In this document: in pieces, positions 1 to 8,021 of the stretch
Layout of the letters: the number at the start of each line of letters is the position of its first letter
How positions within the stretch are numbered: position 1 is the stretch's first letter
DNA from: Ruthenibacterium sp.
Lineage (GTDB): Bacteria; Bacillota; Clostridia; Oscillospirales; Ruminococcaceae
Direction of reading: 5' to 3'
Assembly: GCA_020025255.1 (NCBI GenBank)
Contig: JAHHSK010000003.1
Span: 1 to 58,501, forward strand
Length of the DNA stretch: 58,501 nt
Notes under the pieces: generated by a model
The model's database searches: none
Seen by the model: the letters and a program-made list of their open reading frames with translations, nothing else
What the model was told of the DNA's origin: nothing
Program-made: the position numbers and the translations under genes

Positions 1-2
1 AG

Positions 3-62
3 AACCCGGATCATGCGGCGCTGTTCCGGTGGCTGGTGAAAACAGCCGGTGAAGCCCGGTAA
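3..62 (+). CDS. 3' end of an unidentified protein (partial)
   Basis: The third forward frame is open from the window edge and ends at a TAA at 60-62. Its last residues (NPDHAALFRWLVKTAGEAR) look like an ordinary helical C-terminus. The other two frames stop earlier or give less protein-like text. The gene begins outside the window, so the family cannot be named. Nothing convincing follows until the terminator near 303. Confidence 0.35.
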   Translation, partial: NPDHAALFRWLVKTAGEAR

Positions 63-302
63 AGCGCGGTGCTCCGATGCGCACGTCGCGCGATATCCTA
101 GGATAGGCTCTTGCCCGCCTTTTGCGCCGCAACAGAACCGGGATTTTCAGAATATCCGATCAGACGCGCCGAGGAAATCTGATTTTTTCAAAGAGAAGGG
201 AACCGCCCGATAAACCCGCCCGTTTTTGAGGGCAATCATCGCTCCATATAAACACGCAGAACAAAATCTCCTTATATAAAATCGGCAACCCAAGAAAAAC
301 AG
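63..302. other. Intergenic, no feature recognised
   Basis: About 240 bases between the partial gene and the rpsI terminator. No ORF with a ribosome binding site, tRNA-like fold or clear promoter was seen. An AT-rich stretch near 240-290 could hold regulatory sequence. Confidence 0.4.
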
Positions 303-338
303 AAAAGCCCCGAAAAACCGAAGTTTTTCGGGGCTTTT
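303..338. terminator. Rho-independent terminator of rplM-rpsI, bidirectional form
   Basis: A near-perfect hairpin with arms AAAAGCCCCGAAAAAC and GTTTTTCGGGGCTTTT around a CGAA loop. It has an A-run on one side and a T-run on the other, so it can stop transcription from either direction. It lies about 30 bases beyond the rpsI stop codon. Confidence 0.9.
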
Positions 339-367
339 GAACCTCTTGGAACCAGTGGAAGTGCCAA

Positions 368-766
368 TTAGCGCTTCGAGAACTGGGGTGCGCGACGTGC
401 AGCCTTGAGGCCGTACTTCTTACGTTCCTTCATACGCGGATCGCGAGTCAGGAAGCCGGCTTTCTTCAGAACGCTGCGCAGCTCTTCATCATAGCCGAGC
501 AGAGCGCGGGAAAGGCCGTGGCGGATAGCGCCAGCCTGACCGGAAACACCGCCGCCGGAAACGCGGACAACGATGTCAAACTTACCTTCAACGCCGGTTA
601 CGGTGAGCGGCTGACGAACGATAAGCTTCAAGGTTTCAAGACCGAAGTAATCATCGATATCGCGGTCATTGATCGTGATTTTGCCGGTGCCGTTGTATAC
701 ACGAACGCGGGCAACGGAATTTTTACGACGGCCGGTGCCGTAGAAATAAGGTTTCGTCTCGTACAT
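368..766 (-). CDS. rpsI: Small ribosomal subunit protein uS9
   Basis: 132 residues, full length for bacterial uS9, a component of the 30S head whose C-terminal tail reaches the P-site tRNA. The N-terminal YGTGRRKNSVARVR motif, the central GGGVSGQAGAIRHG segment and the terminal RKKYGLKAARRAPQFSKR with its basic Ser-Lys-Arg tail are diagnostic. Two ATGs lie six bases apart; the inner one (766) is 8 bases from the AGGAGG, the outer (772) only 2, so the inner start is chosen. It follows rplM by 15 bases, the usual bacterial rplM-rpsI order, and both end at the hairpin at 303-338. Confidence 0.98.
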   Translation of the reverse strand: MYETKPYFYGTGRRKNSVARVRVYNGTGKITINDRDIDDYFGLETLKLIVRQPLTVTGVEGKFDIVVRVSGGGVSGQAGAIRHGLSRALLGYDEELRSVLKKAGFLTRDPRMKERKKYGLKAARRAPQFSKR

Positions 767-781
767 TCTCATTGCCTCCTC

Positions 782-1210
782 TTACAGTGTATATGCTTCG
801 GGTTTCTGAGCTGCATTGTTGTGCTCAGCACCTTTGTAAACGCGAAGACGCTTGAGAGCAGCGGCACCCAGAACGTTGCCGGGCAGCATGCCTTCTACAG
901 CAAGCATCATAGCTTTATCGGATTTTTCTGCCATCAGGGTGCGGTACTGAATAGCCTTCATGCCGCCGATCCAGCCGCTGTGATGATAATGATATTTCTT
1001 TTCCAGCTTATTGCCGGTCAAAACCGCTTTGTCGCAGTTGATGATGATCACATGATCGCCGCAGTCAACGTTCGGCGTAAAGGTGACCTTGTTTTTGCCG
1101 CGAAGCAGGGTGGCAGCAGTAGCAGCGGTGCGGCCGAGGGGCTTGCCGGCAGCATCAATGATATACCACTTGCGTTCCACGGTGCTGGGTTTAGCAAGAG
1201 TTGTGCTCAT
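782..1210 (-). CDS. rplM: Large ribosomal subunit protein uL13
   Basis: 142 residues, the standard length for uL13, an early assembly protein of the 50S subunit. Family marks are the N-terminal KWYIIDAAGKPLGRTA, the VDCGDHVIIINCDKAVLTG block, YHHSGWIGGMK and the MLPGNVLGAAALKRLRVYKG segment. The ATG is 8 bases after AGGAGG. It is the first gene of the rplM-rpsI operon and is transcribed from a strong promoter at 1277-1305, leaving a leader of roughly 60 bases that could hold the L13 autoregulatory element known in other Firmicutes. That element is not demonstrated here. Confidence 0.98.
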   Translation of the reverse strand: MSTTLAKPSTVERKWYIIDAAGKPLGRTAATAATLLRGKNKVTFTPNVDCGDHVIIINCDKAVLTGNKLEKKYHYHHSGWIGGMKAIQYRTLMAEKSDKAMMLAVEGMLPGNVLGAAALKRLRVYKGAEHNNAAQKPEAYTL

Positions 1211-1276
1211 GGTGTTTTCCTCCTAGAATCGTGTCTCAATACATACGTAAGACCTGTAAAAACAAGTGCATGTTAG

Positions 1277-1305
1277 ATTATACCGGATGTTTGTCTTTGC
1301 GTCAA
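1277..1305 (-). promoter_or_regulatory. Sigma-A promoter of rplM-rpsI
   Basis: Read on the minus strand: TTGACG, a 17-base spacer, then TATAAT. It is preceded by an A/T-rich block typical of an UP element. The spacing and box quality fit a strong housekeeping promoter. Confidence 0.85.
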
Positions 1306-1344
1306 GCCCTTTTTTGCGATTTTTTAAATTAGAAAACGAACGCT

Positions 1345-1374
1345 CTTGTTTTCTTTTGTTTTCTCTTGTTTTCT
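1345..1374. repeat. Three tandem 10-bp T-tract units
   Basis: Three consecutive 10-base units of the form (C/T)TTGTTTTCT. The period matches a helical turn, so the T-tracts are phased, as in intrinsically curved DNA. They lie 40-70 bases upstream of the rplM -35 box and also upstream of alr. Confidence 0.7.
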
Positions 1375-1497
1375 CACGTTTGCTCAAAAACTATTTTTAA
1401 AAATATTTTTCCTGTTTTTGTTTACTCTGCCCATGAACATGATATACTAGCTAATATAGGTACTTATGTGTTTGAAAAACAGGAAAGCGGTGGGTAT

Positions 1498-2670
1498 ATG
1501 GATTTTGAACGGCGCTGCTGGGCAGAGGTGGATCTCGGCGCTTTGCGGCATAATTTTAAGATCGTAAAGCAAAAAGCGGGCACAGCCATGCTTATGGCAG
1601 TTGTCAAGGCGGACGCCTACGGGCACGGCGATGCAGTGGTGGCTTCGCTGTTTGATAAGGCGGGTGCTGATCGCTTTGCTGTTTCAGGCTTTGGGGAAGC
1701 ATTGAGCCTGCGCCGTGCGGGCATCACAAAGCCGATCTTGATTTTAGGCTATACCGGTGCACAGAATGCTGCGGCACTGGCGGAAAGCGGCATTACGCAA
1801 ACAGTGTTTTCGCTGGAATACGCAAAGGCACTTTCCGAAGCGGCGCAGCGTGCGGGGGTGAAGGTGCGGGTACATATCAAAGTGGATACCGGCATGGGGC
1901 GCATCGGGTTTACGGCAGAGGATAACATCGAGCGTGCCGTGCAGGAAATCGTGTGTGCGTATGCGCTGCCCGGTCTTGTGCCGGAAGGAATTTTTACACA
2001 TTTTGCGGCGGCAGACAGCACCGCACCGGAGGATATCGAATATACGCGCAGACAGTACGGCCTGCTGTGTGAAGTGATCCACCGGCTTGCGGCGCACGGC
2101 TGCATATTCCGGCTGCATCACTGCTGCAATTCAGCCGGTACCTTTGCGTGGCCGGAATATCATCTCGATCTTGTGCGTCCGGGCGTGATATTGTACGGCG
2201 AACAGCCTTCCAGGGAGGTGACGCTGCCCGGGCTCAAACCCGCGATGCGTCTGCGTGCGGCGGTTTCTATGGTCAAGGATCTTGCGGCAGGGGATTCCGT
2301 CAGCTATGGATGCATGTTCCGTGCCGAGCACCCGATGCGTGTGGCAACGCTTGCCGTGGGTTATGCCGATGGCTATCCGCGCGCACTGTCCAACCGCGGC
2401 ACAGTGGATCTGCATGGGCATCCGGCGCGTGTGCTGGGGCGCGTGTGCATGGATCAGATGATCGTGGATGTGACACAGATCCCGGATGTCAAGGCGGGGG
2501 ATGCAGCGGTGATCTTCGGCGGCGGTGCTGCCGACAGTGTTGCCGATGTGGCAGAGATGATCGGTACGATCAATTACGAGGTGCTGTGCGATGTAGGGCG
2601 GCGCGTACCGCGTGTCTATGTGGAAAATGGCGAGGAAGTTGAGATTGTTGATTACTTAAAAGGAGAATGA
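1498..2670 (+). CDS. alr: Alanine racemase
   Basis: 390 residues, normal for Alr, which interconverts L- and D-alanine with pyridoxal phosphate to supply peptidoglycan synthesis. The PLP lysine is K37 in AVVKADAYGHG. The Arg-containing VDTGMGRIGF motif, the SYG tyrosine near residue 273 and the CMDQM segment of the C-terminal beta domain are present. An in-frame extension reaches back to 1366, but its residues look noncoding; the ATG at 1498 follows an AGGAAAGCGGTGGG purine run. A TATACT box sits at 1443 with a weak -35. The next gene starts within a few bases of its stop, so the two are probably co-transcribed. Confidence 0.96.
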   Translation: MDFERRCWAEVDLGALRHNFKIVKQKAGTAMLMAVVKADAYGHGDAVVASLFDKAGADRFAVSGFGEALSLRRAGITKPILILGYTGAQNAAALAESGITQTVFSLEYAKALSEAAQRAGVKVRVHIKVDTGMGRIGFTAEDNIERAVQEIVCAYALPGLVPEGIFTHFAAADSTAPEDIEYTRRQYGLLCEVIHRLAAHGCIFRLHHCCNSAGTFAWPEYHLDLVRPGVILYGEQPSREVTLPGLKPAMRLRAAVSMVKDLAAGDSVSYGCMFRAEHPMRVATLAVGYADGYPRALSNRGTVDLHGHPARVLGRVCMDQMIVDVTQIPDVKAGDAAVIFGGGAADSVADVAEMIGTINYEVLCDVGRRVPRVYVENGEEVEIVDYLKGE

Positions 2671-2673
2671 ATG

Positions 2674-3213
2674 ATGAAAGAACTGCTTGTCGTAGTGGAT
2701 TATCAGAATGATTTTGTGACAGGCTCGCTGGGGAATCCCGCTGCGGCGATGTTGGAACCGGGCATTGCCGAACGGGTGAAAGAGCATCTTGAAAAAGGCG
2801 GATTTGTAGTCTTTACCCGGGATACGCATGCGCCGGATTATCTGCAGACGCGCGAGGGCAAATTTTTGCCGATCGAGCACTGCATCCGGGGAACGCAGGG
2901 CTGGCATCTGTACGGTGCGCTTGCACAGTATGAGGAATCCCTGCACGAAAACACGGCATTTGTGGATAAGCCGACCTTCGGCAGCACCGAACTGCCCGAA
3001 GCCGTGCGAACGCTGTGCGGCGGTGCACCCGATTCCATTGAGATCTGCGGTGTGGTGACGGATATTTGCGTTATCAGCAATGCCATTATGCTGCATTCGT
3101 CATTTCTGGATGCACAGATTGCCGTGAACGGGGCTTTGTGCGCAGCGGTGACGCCGGAAGGCCACGAACGTGCCTTGGCAGTGCTGGCAGGCATGGGATA
3201 CGAGATTCGGTAA
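2674..3213 (+). CDS. Isochorismatase-family cysteine hydrolase (nicotinamidase-like)
   Basis: 179 residues of the isochorismatase/nicotinamidase fold. The catalytic triad is visible: Asp in VVDYQNDF near residue 10, Lys in VDKPTFGS near 107, and Cys in VVTDICVISNA near 132. The HCIRGTQGW segment fits metal/substrate binding in nicotinamidases, so deamidation of nicotinamide to nicotinate for NAD salvage is the likeliest reaction. Other members act on different amides. Tandem ATGs at 2671 and 2674 follow AGGAG at 2661; the second has the better spacing (8 bases). It overlaps or abuts the alr stop and ends at a terminator. Confidence 0.85.
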   Translation: MKELLVVVDYQNDFVTGSLGNPAAAMLEPGIAERVKEHLEKGGFVVFTRDTHAPDYLQTREGKFLPIEHCIRGTQGWHLYGALAQYEESLHENTAFVDKPTFGSTELPEAVRTLCGGAPDSIEICGVVTDICVISNAIMLHSSFLDAQIAVNGALCAAVTPEGHERALAVLAGMGYEIR

Positions 3214-3220
3214 AAAGCAG

Positions 3221-3255
3221 GCACCGATGCAAAATCATCCGGCATCGGTGCTTTT
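3221..3255 (+). terminator. Terminator of alr operon
   Basis: A perfect 10-bp hairpin, GCACCGATGC and GCATCGGTGC with an 11-base loop, followed by a short T-run, 7 bases after the stop codon. Confidence 0.8.
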
Positions 3256-3295
3256 GCGCGGGAAAAAAGTGGAACGCCGAAAAACAAAATGCAAA

Positions 3296-3330
3296 AAAAT
3301 ACGCAGGGCACAACGTGCCCTGCGTATTTT
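3296..3330. terminator. Bidirectional terminator between convergent operons
   Basis: Stem arms ACGCAGGGCAC and GTGCCCTGCGT with a 3-base loop, extended by AAAAT/ATTTT on both sides. It ends the minus-strand hexosamine operon and backs up the alr terminator. Confidence 0.88.
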
Positions 3331-3357
3331 GCTTTTCAGAAAAACGATGCAGTCGAT

Positions 3358-4476
3358 TTACAGTGCAGAATATTTTTGGATGACGGCAGCCATTTCATCC
3401 CACTGCTGTTCCATATCGGAAACCAGCTTGAACTGGGTTCGGCAGCGGTCCAGGTTCTGGCCTTCACGGTGTACCTTGAAGTAGGTATCCCCCTGCAAAT
3501 AGTCCGTCAAAAAGCGGATGCCGCATTCCAGCGTCATGAGCTTTGCACCCCACGGCAGATATTCCTTTTCCGTATCGGTCAGCGTGCCGGCGGCACCTTC
3601 CAAAAAGCCCTTGGTGTAGATGTCGAACAGCGAAAGATCAAAGTTCACTTTGGAAAGATCGCGTTCATCTTCTGCGCAATGATTGGCACCGAAGCGGATC
3701 GAATCTCCAAAATCGTTCATGGCAAGACCCGGCATTACCGTGTCAAGATCGATGACGCAGATTCCTTCGTTCGTGTCCTTATCGATCAAAATATTGTTGA
3801 GCTTAGTGTCGTTGTGTGTGACGCGCAGCGGCAGCTTGCCTTCCCGCAAAGCACGCAGAGCAACCGAGCAATCATCACGGTGCGCTTTCACAAAAGCGAT
3901 TTCCGCAGCACAGTCCTTGGCGCGTCCCAGCGCATCTTCCGCCAAAGCGGTTTCAAAAATGGCAAGGCGGTTTTCGGTGTCATGAAAACGCTCGATGGTT
4001 TCAAACAGGGTATCGGCCGGGTAATCCTTGAGCATATGCTGGAATTTGCCGAAAGCCTTTGCGGAGGCATAGAATAACTCCGGTGTTTCAGCGGATTGCA
4101 GGCATTTGGTGTTTTCGACAAACGGATAGACACGCCATGCGCCGTTTTCGCTGTCGGTGAAATAAGTATCCCCGGTCTTGGTGCGCAGAACGGTCATCGT
4201 TTCCCGTGCGGAATCCCCGCCGTTTGCTTCGATGAGATTGCGCAGATAATCCGTAACGCCGACGATGTTCTTCATCAGCTGATCCGGATGCTTGAACGCA
4301 GCAGCGCTCATGCGCTGCAGGATATAGCGCACACAGTCGCCGTCTTCTGTCTGGGTGTATACACAGAAGGTATCGTTGATGTGGCCTTTGCCGAAACGCA
4401 TGGTGCCGACGATCTCGCCGGCAAAATCGTAGGCAGAAAGTACTTCGGAAAGGGTGTTTTCAGCCGGGATTGCCAT
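3358..4476 (-). CDS. nahK: N-acetylhexosamine 1-kinase-like phosphotransferase
   Basis: 372 residues of the aminoglycoside-phosphotransferase/choline-kinase fold. The Brenner-type catalytic loop is THNDTKLNNILID near residue 220 and the metal-binding aspartate is in VIDLDTVMPGLAMNDFGD near 242. The N-terminal RYILQRMSAAAFKHPDQLM segment and this DLDTVMPG form are typical of NahK (LnpB), which phosphorylates GlcNAc or GalNAc at C1 with ATP in bifidobacterial lacto-N-biose metabolism. The ATG at 4476 follows GGGAGGT by 7 bases; a GTG at 4489-4491 would overlap the gene before it and has no good site. It lies 2 bases after the nucleotidyltransferase gene, which could use its product. Substrate preference is inferred. 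Confidence 0.8.
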   Translation of the reverse strand: MAIPAENTLSEVLSAYDFAGEIVGTMRFGKGHINDTFCVYTQTEDGDCVRYILQRMSAAAFKHPDQLMKNIVGVTDYLRNLIEANGGDSARETMTVLRTKTGDTYFTDSENGAWRVYPFVENTKCLQSAETPELFYASAKAFGKFQHMLKDYPADTLFETIERFHDTENRLAIFETALAEDALGRAKDCAAEIAFVKAHRDDCSVALRALREGKLPLRVTHNDTKLNNILIDKDTNEGICVIDLDTVMPGLAMNDFGDSIRFGANHCAEDERDLSKVNFDLSLFDIYTKGFLEGAAGTLTDTEKEYLPWGAKLMTLECGIRFLTDYLQGDTYFKVHREGQNLDRCRTQFKLVSDMEQQWDEMAAVIQKYSAL

Positions 4477-4478
4477 AA

Positions 4479-5405
4479 TCAGACCTCCCACAGATTATCA
4501 GGGTACAGACCCTGTTCGGTTTTTTCACGGATCGCATTGACAACAACGGGCTTATCCTCTTTATAGGTAACGCCGTACCATTTGTCATGGCTGCTCAAAA
4601 CTTTGACGCGTGCTTTTCCTTCGCCGATCAGCTGGCTGACAACACTCGGCAGGAAGTATTCGCCTTTGAGCGGATTGGTTTTGAGTGCTTCATCCAGGAA
4701 TGCGGCAAAGCGTGCTTCGGTTTCGGCAAGGAAGCTCTTGGTGAAGCCCCACATGTTCATCGAAACAATGGTATTGCCTGCAACATCCGTCCAGCTGGCA
4801 CCATCGTCTTCGGTAAAGCGTGCCCCGTCTGCGGTCTTTTCAATATGGGTACGCTCGGTAACACTGTCCAGATAGCCGTCTGCATTCGTTACACAGATGC
4901 CGCGTGCCACATGTCCGTTTTCCGTTACCGTATTTTCCAGCAGGTATCCGACCATGGTGTACTCGAACATATCGTCGGTATCCGGGTGAGCAACCAGATA
5001 ATCATAGATTTTCTGGAAGGCTTCGGGGCCGTAGTAGTCGTCGGAATTGATGACAGCGAACGGGCCATCGATGACATCCTTTGCAGAAAGGATCGCATGG
5101 CTGGTGCCCCACGGTTTTACACGGCCTTCGGGTACGCTGTAACCGGCAGGCAGGTTATCCAGCTGCTGATAGGCATAGCGCACATCCATCACCTTGGAAA
5201 GACGGTTGCCGATCGCTTGCTTGAACTCTGCTTCGATTTCATGCTTGATGATGAAAACCACGCTTTCAAAGCCGGCGCGGCGTGCATCGTAAATGGAATA
5301 ATCGATAATCAGCTGACCGTGATTGCCGACCGGATCGATCTGCTTCAGGCCGCCGTAGCGGCTGCCCATACCGGCAGCCATGACAACGAGTACAGGTTTA
5401 TTCAT
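4479..5405 (-). CDS. Sugar-1-phosphate nucleotidyltransferase (probable UTP-dependent)
   Basis: 308 residues of the NTP_transferase family. The N-terminal signature MAAGMGSRYGGLKQ holds the nucleotide-binding loop, and NSDDYYG near residue 120 holds the metal-binding Asp pair. The GKARVKVLSSHDKWYGVTYKED segment near the end is shared with proteins annotated as nucleotidyltransferases beside NahK. Placed between galE and the hexosamine kinase, it most likely couples UTP to GlcNAc-1-P or GalNAc-1-P, taking the role that the uridylyltransferase LnpC plays in bifidobacteria. This is an inference from context; it could also serve glucose-1-P. The start follows AAGGAG by 11 bases. Confidence 0.82.
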   Translation of the reverse strand: MNKPVLVVMAAGMGSRYGGLKQIDPVGNHGQLIIDYSIYDARRAGFESVVFIIKHEIEAEFKQAIGNRLSKVMDVRYAYQQLDNLPAGYSVPEGRVKPWGTSHAILSAKDVIDGPFAVINSDDYYGPEAFQKIYDYLVAHPDTDDMFEYTMVGYLLENTVTENGHVARGICVTNADGYLDSVTERTHIEKTADGARFTEDDGASWTDVAGNTIVSMNMWGFTKSFLAETEARFAAFLDEALKTNPLKGEYFLPSVVSQLIGEGKARVKVLSSHDKWYGVTYKEDKPVVVNAIREKTEQGLYPDNLWEV

Positions 5406-5450
5406 AACAGGAACGCTCCTTTTTTAATAATTCAATAAACAGCTTAAAAA

Positions 5451-6470
5451 TCAGCCTTTGTAGCCGTTGGGATTGGTGCTCTGCCATTTCCAGCTGGAGG
5501 CACACATTTCCTCAATGCCGTACTGTGCTTGCCAGCCCAATTCTTCGCGTGCCTTGGTGGGATCGGCATAGCATTCGGCAATGTCGCCGGGGCGGCGGGG
5601 ATCGATGATGTAAGGGATTTCTTTGCCGCAGGCATTGCTGTATGCGCGGATCACATCCAAAACACTGTAGCCTTTGCCTGTGCCGAGATTGCAAATGAAC
5701 AGGCCGCAGTTTTCGGCAAGCTTTTTCAGCGCAGCCACATGACCGCGGGCCAAATCGACAACGTGGATGTAATCACGCACACCGGTGCCGTCCGGGGTGT
5801 TGTAATCGTTGCCGAAGACGTGAACCTTTTCCAAAGAACCGACAGCAACTTTTGCGATGTACGGCACAAGGTTGTTGGGGATCCCGTTCGGATCTTCCCC
5901 AATCAGCCCGCTTTCATGTGCACCGATCGGATTGAAATAGCGCAGCAGCGCCACATTCATCGTAGGATCGGCTTTGCAGTAATCCTTCAGGATCTGTTCC
6001 ATCATCACCTTTGTGGTGCCGTACGGGTTGGTTGTTGCACCGGTGGGGAAATCTTCGGTGATGGGCACGGTTGCGGGATCACCGTAAACCGTTGCAGAAG
6101 AAGAGAACACAAAGTTCTTAACGCCGTAGCGGCGCATTGCGTTCAGAACCGTCAGCGTACAGCCCAGGTTGTTGGTGTAGTATTCCAACGGCTTGATTAC
6201 GCTTTCCCCCACCGCTTTGTACGCGGCAAAGTGGATGACGGAATCAATTTCCGGATGAGAAGCAAACAAACGGTCAACAGCCTGTGCATCGGTCAGATCC
6301 ACTTCCACAAAGGGGATTTTGGTGCCGGTGATCGTTTCCACGCGGCGAAGAGCTTCTTCACAGGAATTGTAGAAGTTATCCGCTACAAGGATATCATAGC
6401 CGGCCTTGATCAGTTCAACGCAGGTATGGCTGCCGATGTATCCGGCACCGCCATTGACTAAGATTGACAT
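5451..6470 (-). CDS. galE: UDP-glucose/UDP-N-acetylglucosamine 4-epimerase
   Basis: 339 residues, full-length GalE of the short-chain dehydrogenase superfamily, interconverting UDP-Glc/UDP-Gal and often UDP-GlcNAc/UDP-GalNAc. Visible are the NAD-binding GGAGYIGSH at residues 6-14, the VIHFAAYKAVGES stretch, the catalytic Tyr and Lys in NPYGTTKVMMEQ near 150, and GVRDYIHVVDLA. The start is moved from 6527 to the ATG at 6470, which follows AAAGGAG by 9 bases. It is first in the galE-nucleotidyltransferase-nahK operon, 45 bases ahead of the next gene. Whether it accepts N-acetylated sugars cannot be read from the sequence. Confidence 0.96.
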   Translation of the reverse strand: MSILVNGGAGYIGSHTCVELIKAGYDILVADNFYNSCEEALRRVETITGTKIPFVEVDLTDAQAVDRLFASHPEIDSVIHFAAYKAVGESVIKPLEYYTNNLGCTLTVLNAMRRYGVKNFVFSSSATVYGDPATVPITEDFPTGATTNPYGTTKVMMEQILKDYCKADPTMNVALLRYFNPIGAHESGLIGEDPNGIPNNLVPYIAKVAVGSLEKVHVFGNDYNTPDGTGVRDYIHVVDLARGHVAALKKLAENCGLFICNLGTGKGYSVLDVIRAYSNACGKEIPYIIDPRRPGDIAECYADPTKAREELGWQAQYGIEEMCASSWKWQSTNPNGYKG

Positions 6471-6532
6471 AAATCCAGCTCCTTTTCTGTTATGTTTTAC
6501 AGTGCTTAAACAAAGCACGCTCTTCACTTGTT

Positions 6533-6561
6533 ATTGTATCCGTTTACGGCGCAGTATGAAA
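6533..6561 (-). promoter_or_regulatory. Probable promoter of the galE operon with a weak -35
   Basis: On the minus strand a TACAAT -10 (6533-6538) lies 17 bases from TTTCAT (6556-6561), a poor -35. A good -10 with a poor -35 is what one expects of an activator-dependent promoter. Confidence 0.5.
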
Positions 6562-6580
6562 TGGACGATTCAACGAAATA

Positions 6581-6631
6581 TTTGTACAATCATCTTGTGG
6601 GCGGCGCAAAATATACAAAATTTGCACAATC
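6581..6631. promoter_or_regulatory. Two direct-repeat half sites, candidate AraC-regulator operator
   Basis: TTTGTACAATC at 6581-6591 and TTTGCACAATC at 6621-6631 differ at one base and lie exactly 40 bases apart, close to four helical turns. They are centred about 60 and 100 bases upstream of the probable galE start point, between araC and galE. Direct repeats in this position are characteristic of AraC-family activators. Confidence 0.55.
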
Positions 6632-6653
6632 GGCTTCTACCGGCCGGTGGGAT

Positions 6654-7556
6654 TTATTCGGGCCGGCTTTTGGTGGTAAGAACCTTGACACTCGAGGCGT
6701 ATTCGCTGGGGGTCATACCGGTTACTTTTTTGAAATGGCGGGAAAAATAGTGGATCGAGTTATATCCTAAAATCGAAGCGATTTCCGTAAAATTGTGCGA
6801 ACCTTCCCGGATCATTCGTTTGGCGGCTTCGATTTTCAATGTGCCGAAATATTCCATGGCGCCGCCGCCGGTTTTTTCGCGGAAAATCTTTTGCAGATAA
6901 CTGCGCCCGACCAAATTATCACGGCAGATATCAGAAAGCGTCAGCCGCTTGGAAATATTGCTTTCCAAATACTGATGAACGCGGTCGATAAATTCCTGCT
7001 GGGTGCGTTCCCGGATCAGGCTGGTGGGGCGTGCCGGTGCTTTTTGTGTTTTGCCCCGGCGCAGGAACTGGATCAGCAGATTTTCGATGCTGCTGCCGAT
7101 CAGCTGTTCCGCACCGAAGGGTTCGTGTTCACGACGCTCCAGGCGAACCGTGTGCGGATCATTGAGCGGTGTGGAAAAAGCACCTTCCGCTTCCTCGATG
7201 ATATTTGCGAGCAGCATCCGTTCGGGGTCACCGATCGTAAGCACTTTGTTTTCAAAATACTGCATGGCTTCGCTGCTGCATACAAAGCTTACCACCACAA
7301 GGTTCGGCGCCACGATGCCATTTGCATTCAAAGCGTGAAATTCGCCGGGCTTGTGAAAGATGATTTCGCCTTTTTTCAGGTGGTGCAGTTTGTTTTCGGC
7401 GCGCACATCCAATTCGCCCTTGTCAACATACAGCAATTCCCAGAAATCATGACGTTCTCCCTCAAAATAATAATTGCTTGAGTATTCAAAATAATGTACG
7501 GAAACAATTTCATCCACGGTAATCATCCGGTTCAGACGAATGGATTCATATCCCAT
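6654..7556 (-). CDS. AraC-family transcriptional regulator with cupin sensor domain
   Basis: 300 residues. The N-terminal half is a cupin-type sugar-sensing domain (HDFWELLYVDKGELDV, LKKGEIIFHKPGEFHAL). The last 100 residues form the double helix-turn-helix, with LTLSDICRDNLVGRSYLQKIFREKTG and the signature IASILGYNSIHYFSRHFKKVTGMTPSEY. The ATG at 7556 follows AAAGGGGG by about 8 bases; the upstream extension to 7670 is not protein-like. It lies directly ahead of galE on the same strand, separated by 183 bases containing repeated half sites, so it probably activates the hexosamine operon. The effector is unknown. Confidence 0.92.
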   Translation of the reverse strand: MGYESIRLNRMITVDEIVSVHYFEYSSNYYFEGERHDFWELLYVDKGELDVRAENKLHHLKKGEIIFHKPGEFHALNANGIVAPNLVVVSFVCSSEAMQYFENKVLTIGDPERMLLANIIEEAEGAFSTPLNDPHTVRLERREHEPFGAEQLIGSSIENLLIQFLRRGKTQKAPARPTSLIRERTQQEFIDRVHQYLESNISKRLTLSDICRDNLVGRSYLQKIFREKTGGGAMEYFGTLKIEAAKRMIREGSHNFTEIASILGYNSIHYFSRHFKKVTGMTPSEYASSVKVLTTKSRPE

Positions 7557-7986
7557 ACAAAGCCCCCCTTTCCGGCGAATGCCGAAACCAAACTTATCCA
7601 ATATATCCATGCTATTATTAAAACACATACGGACGATTGTGTAAAGAGAAAAACAAATGCTTGCATGCAATAAACAGGTTACAAAAATCGAATCGGCACC
7701 GGCCGGGCAGGGGGGCTTTCATTCTGGATCGATCTGCCGCAAAAAGAACGGCCGCGGGAAAACGACCGAACGGGCAGTGCGGTTTCCCGGTGCGGTGTTT
7801 TTTAACGGGGTGCAGCGCAAAAAAAGGCGGAACAGCGGGGAGAAAAGAGCGGATTTGCGTGATTTTTGTAAACAAATTGCGATATGCATCGCAAAATATA
7901 CTGTTTGTAGAGAATGAGAGGTGCACATAAGAAGAAAAATCATACGGTACAGACCGCCTTAGCTTGCAGCAAACAGCAGGATACAG
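7557..7986. other. Long intergenic region upstream of the AraC-type gene
   Basis: About 430 bases. Short ORFs occur on both strands, but none has a convincing ribosome binding site or protein-like composition. A palindromic word with 7-base arms (TTGCGAT/ATCGCAA) lies at 7877-7894, next to a TATACT at 7897. The promoter of the AraC gene should be here but was not pinned down. Confidence 0.4.
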
Positions 7987-8020
7987 AAAATCCCTGTGCA
8001 AACAATGCACAGGGATTTTT
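7987..8020. terminator. Bidirectional terminator at end of tsaE operon
   Basis: A perfect hairpin with arms AAAATCCCTGTGC and GCACAGGGATTTT and a 7-base loop, touching the stop codon of the gene at 8022. A- and T-runs flank it on both sides. Confidence 0.9.
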
Positions 8021-8021
8021 G

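Noticed and set aside
518..1276. 252-codon open frame opposite rpsI-rplM
   Set aside because: Both ribosomal protein genes are certain; the antisense frame lacks any motif.
7657..7917. 86-codon open frame in the intergenic region before the AraC gene
   Set aside because: Basic, low-quality composition, no Shine-Dalgarno site, overlapped by equally poor frames on the other strand.
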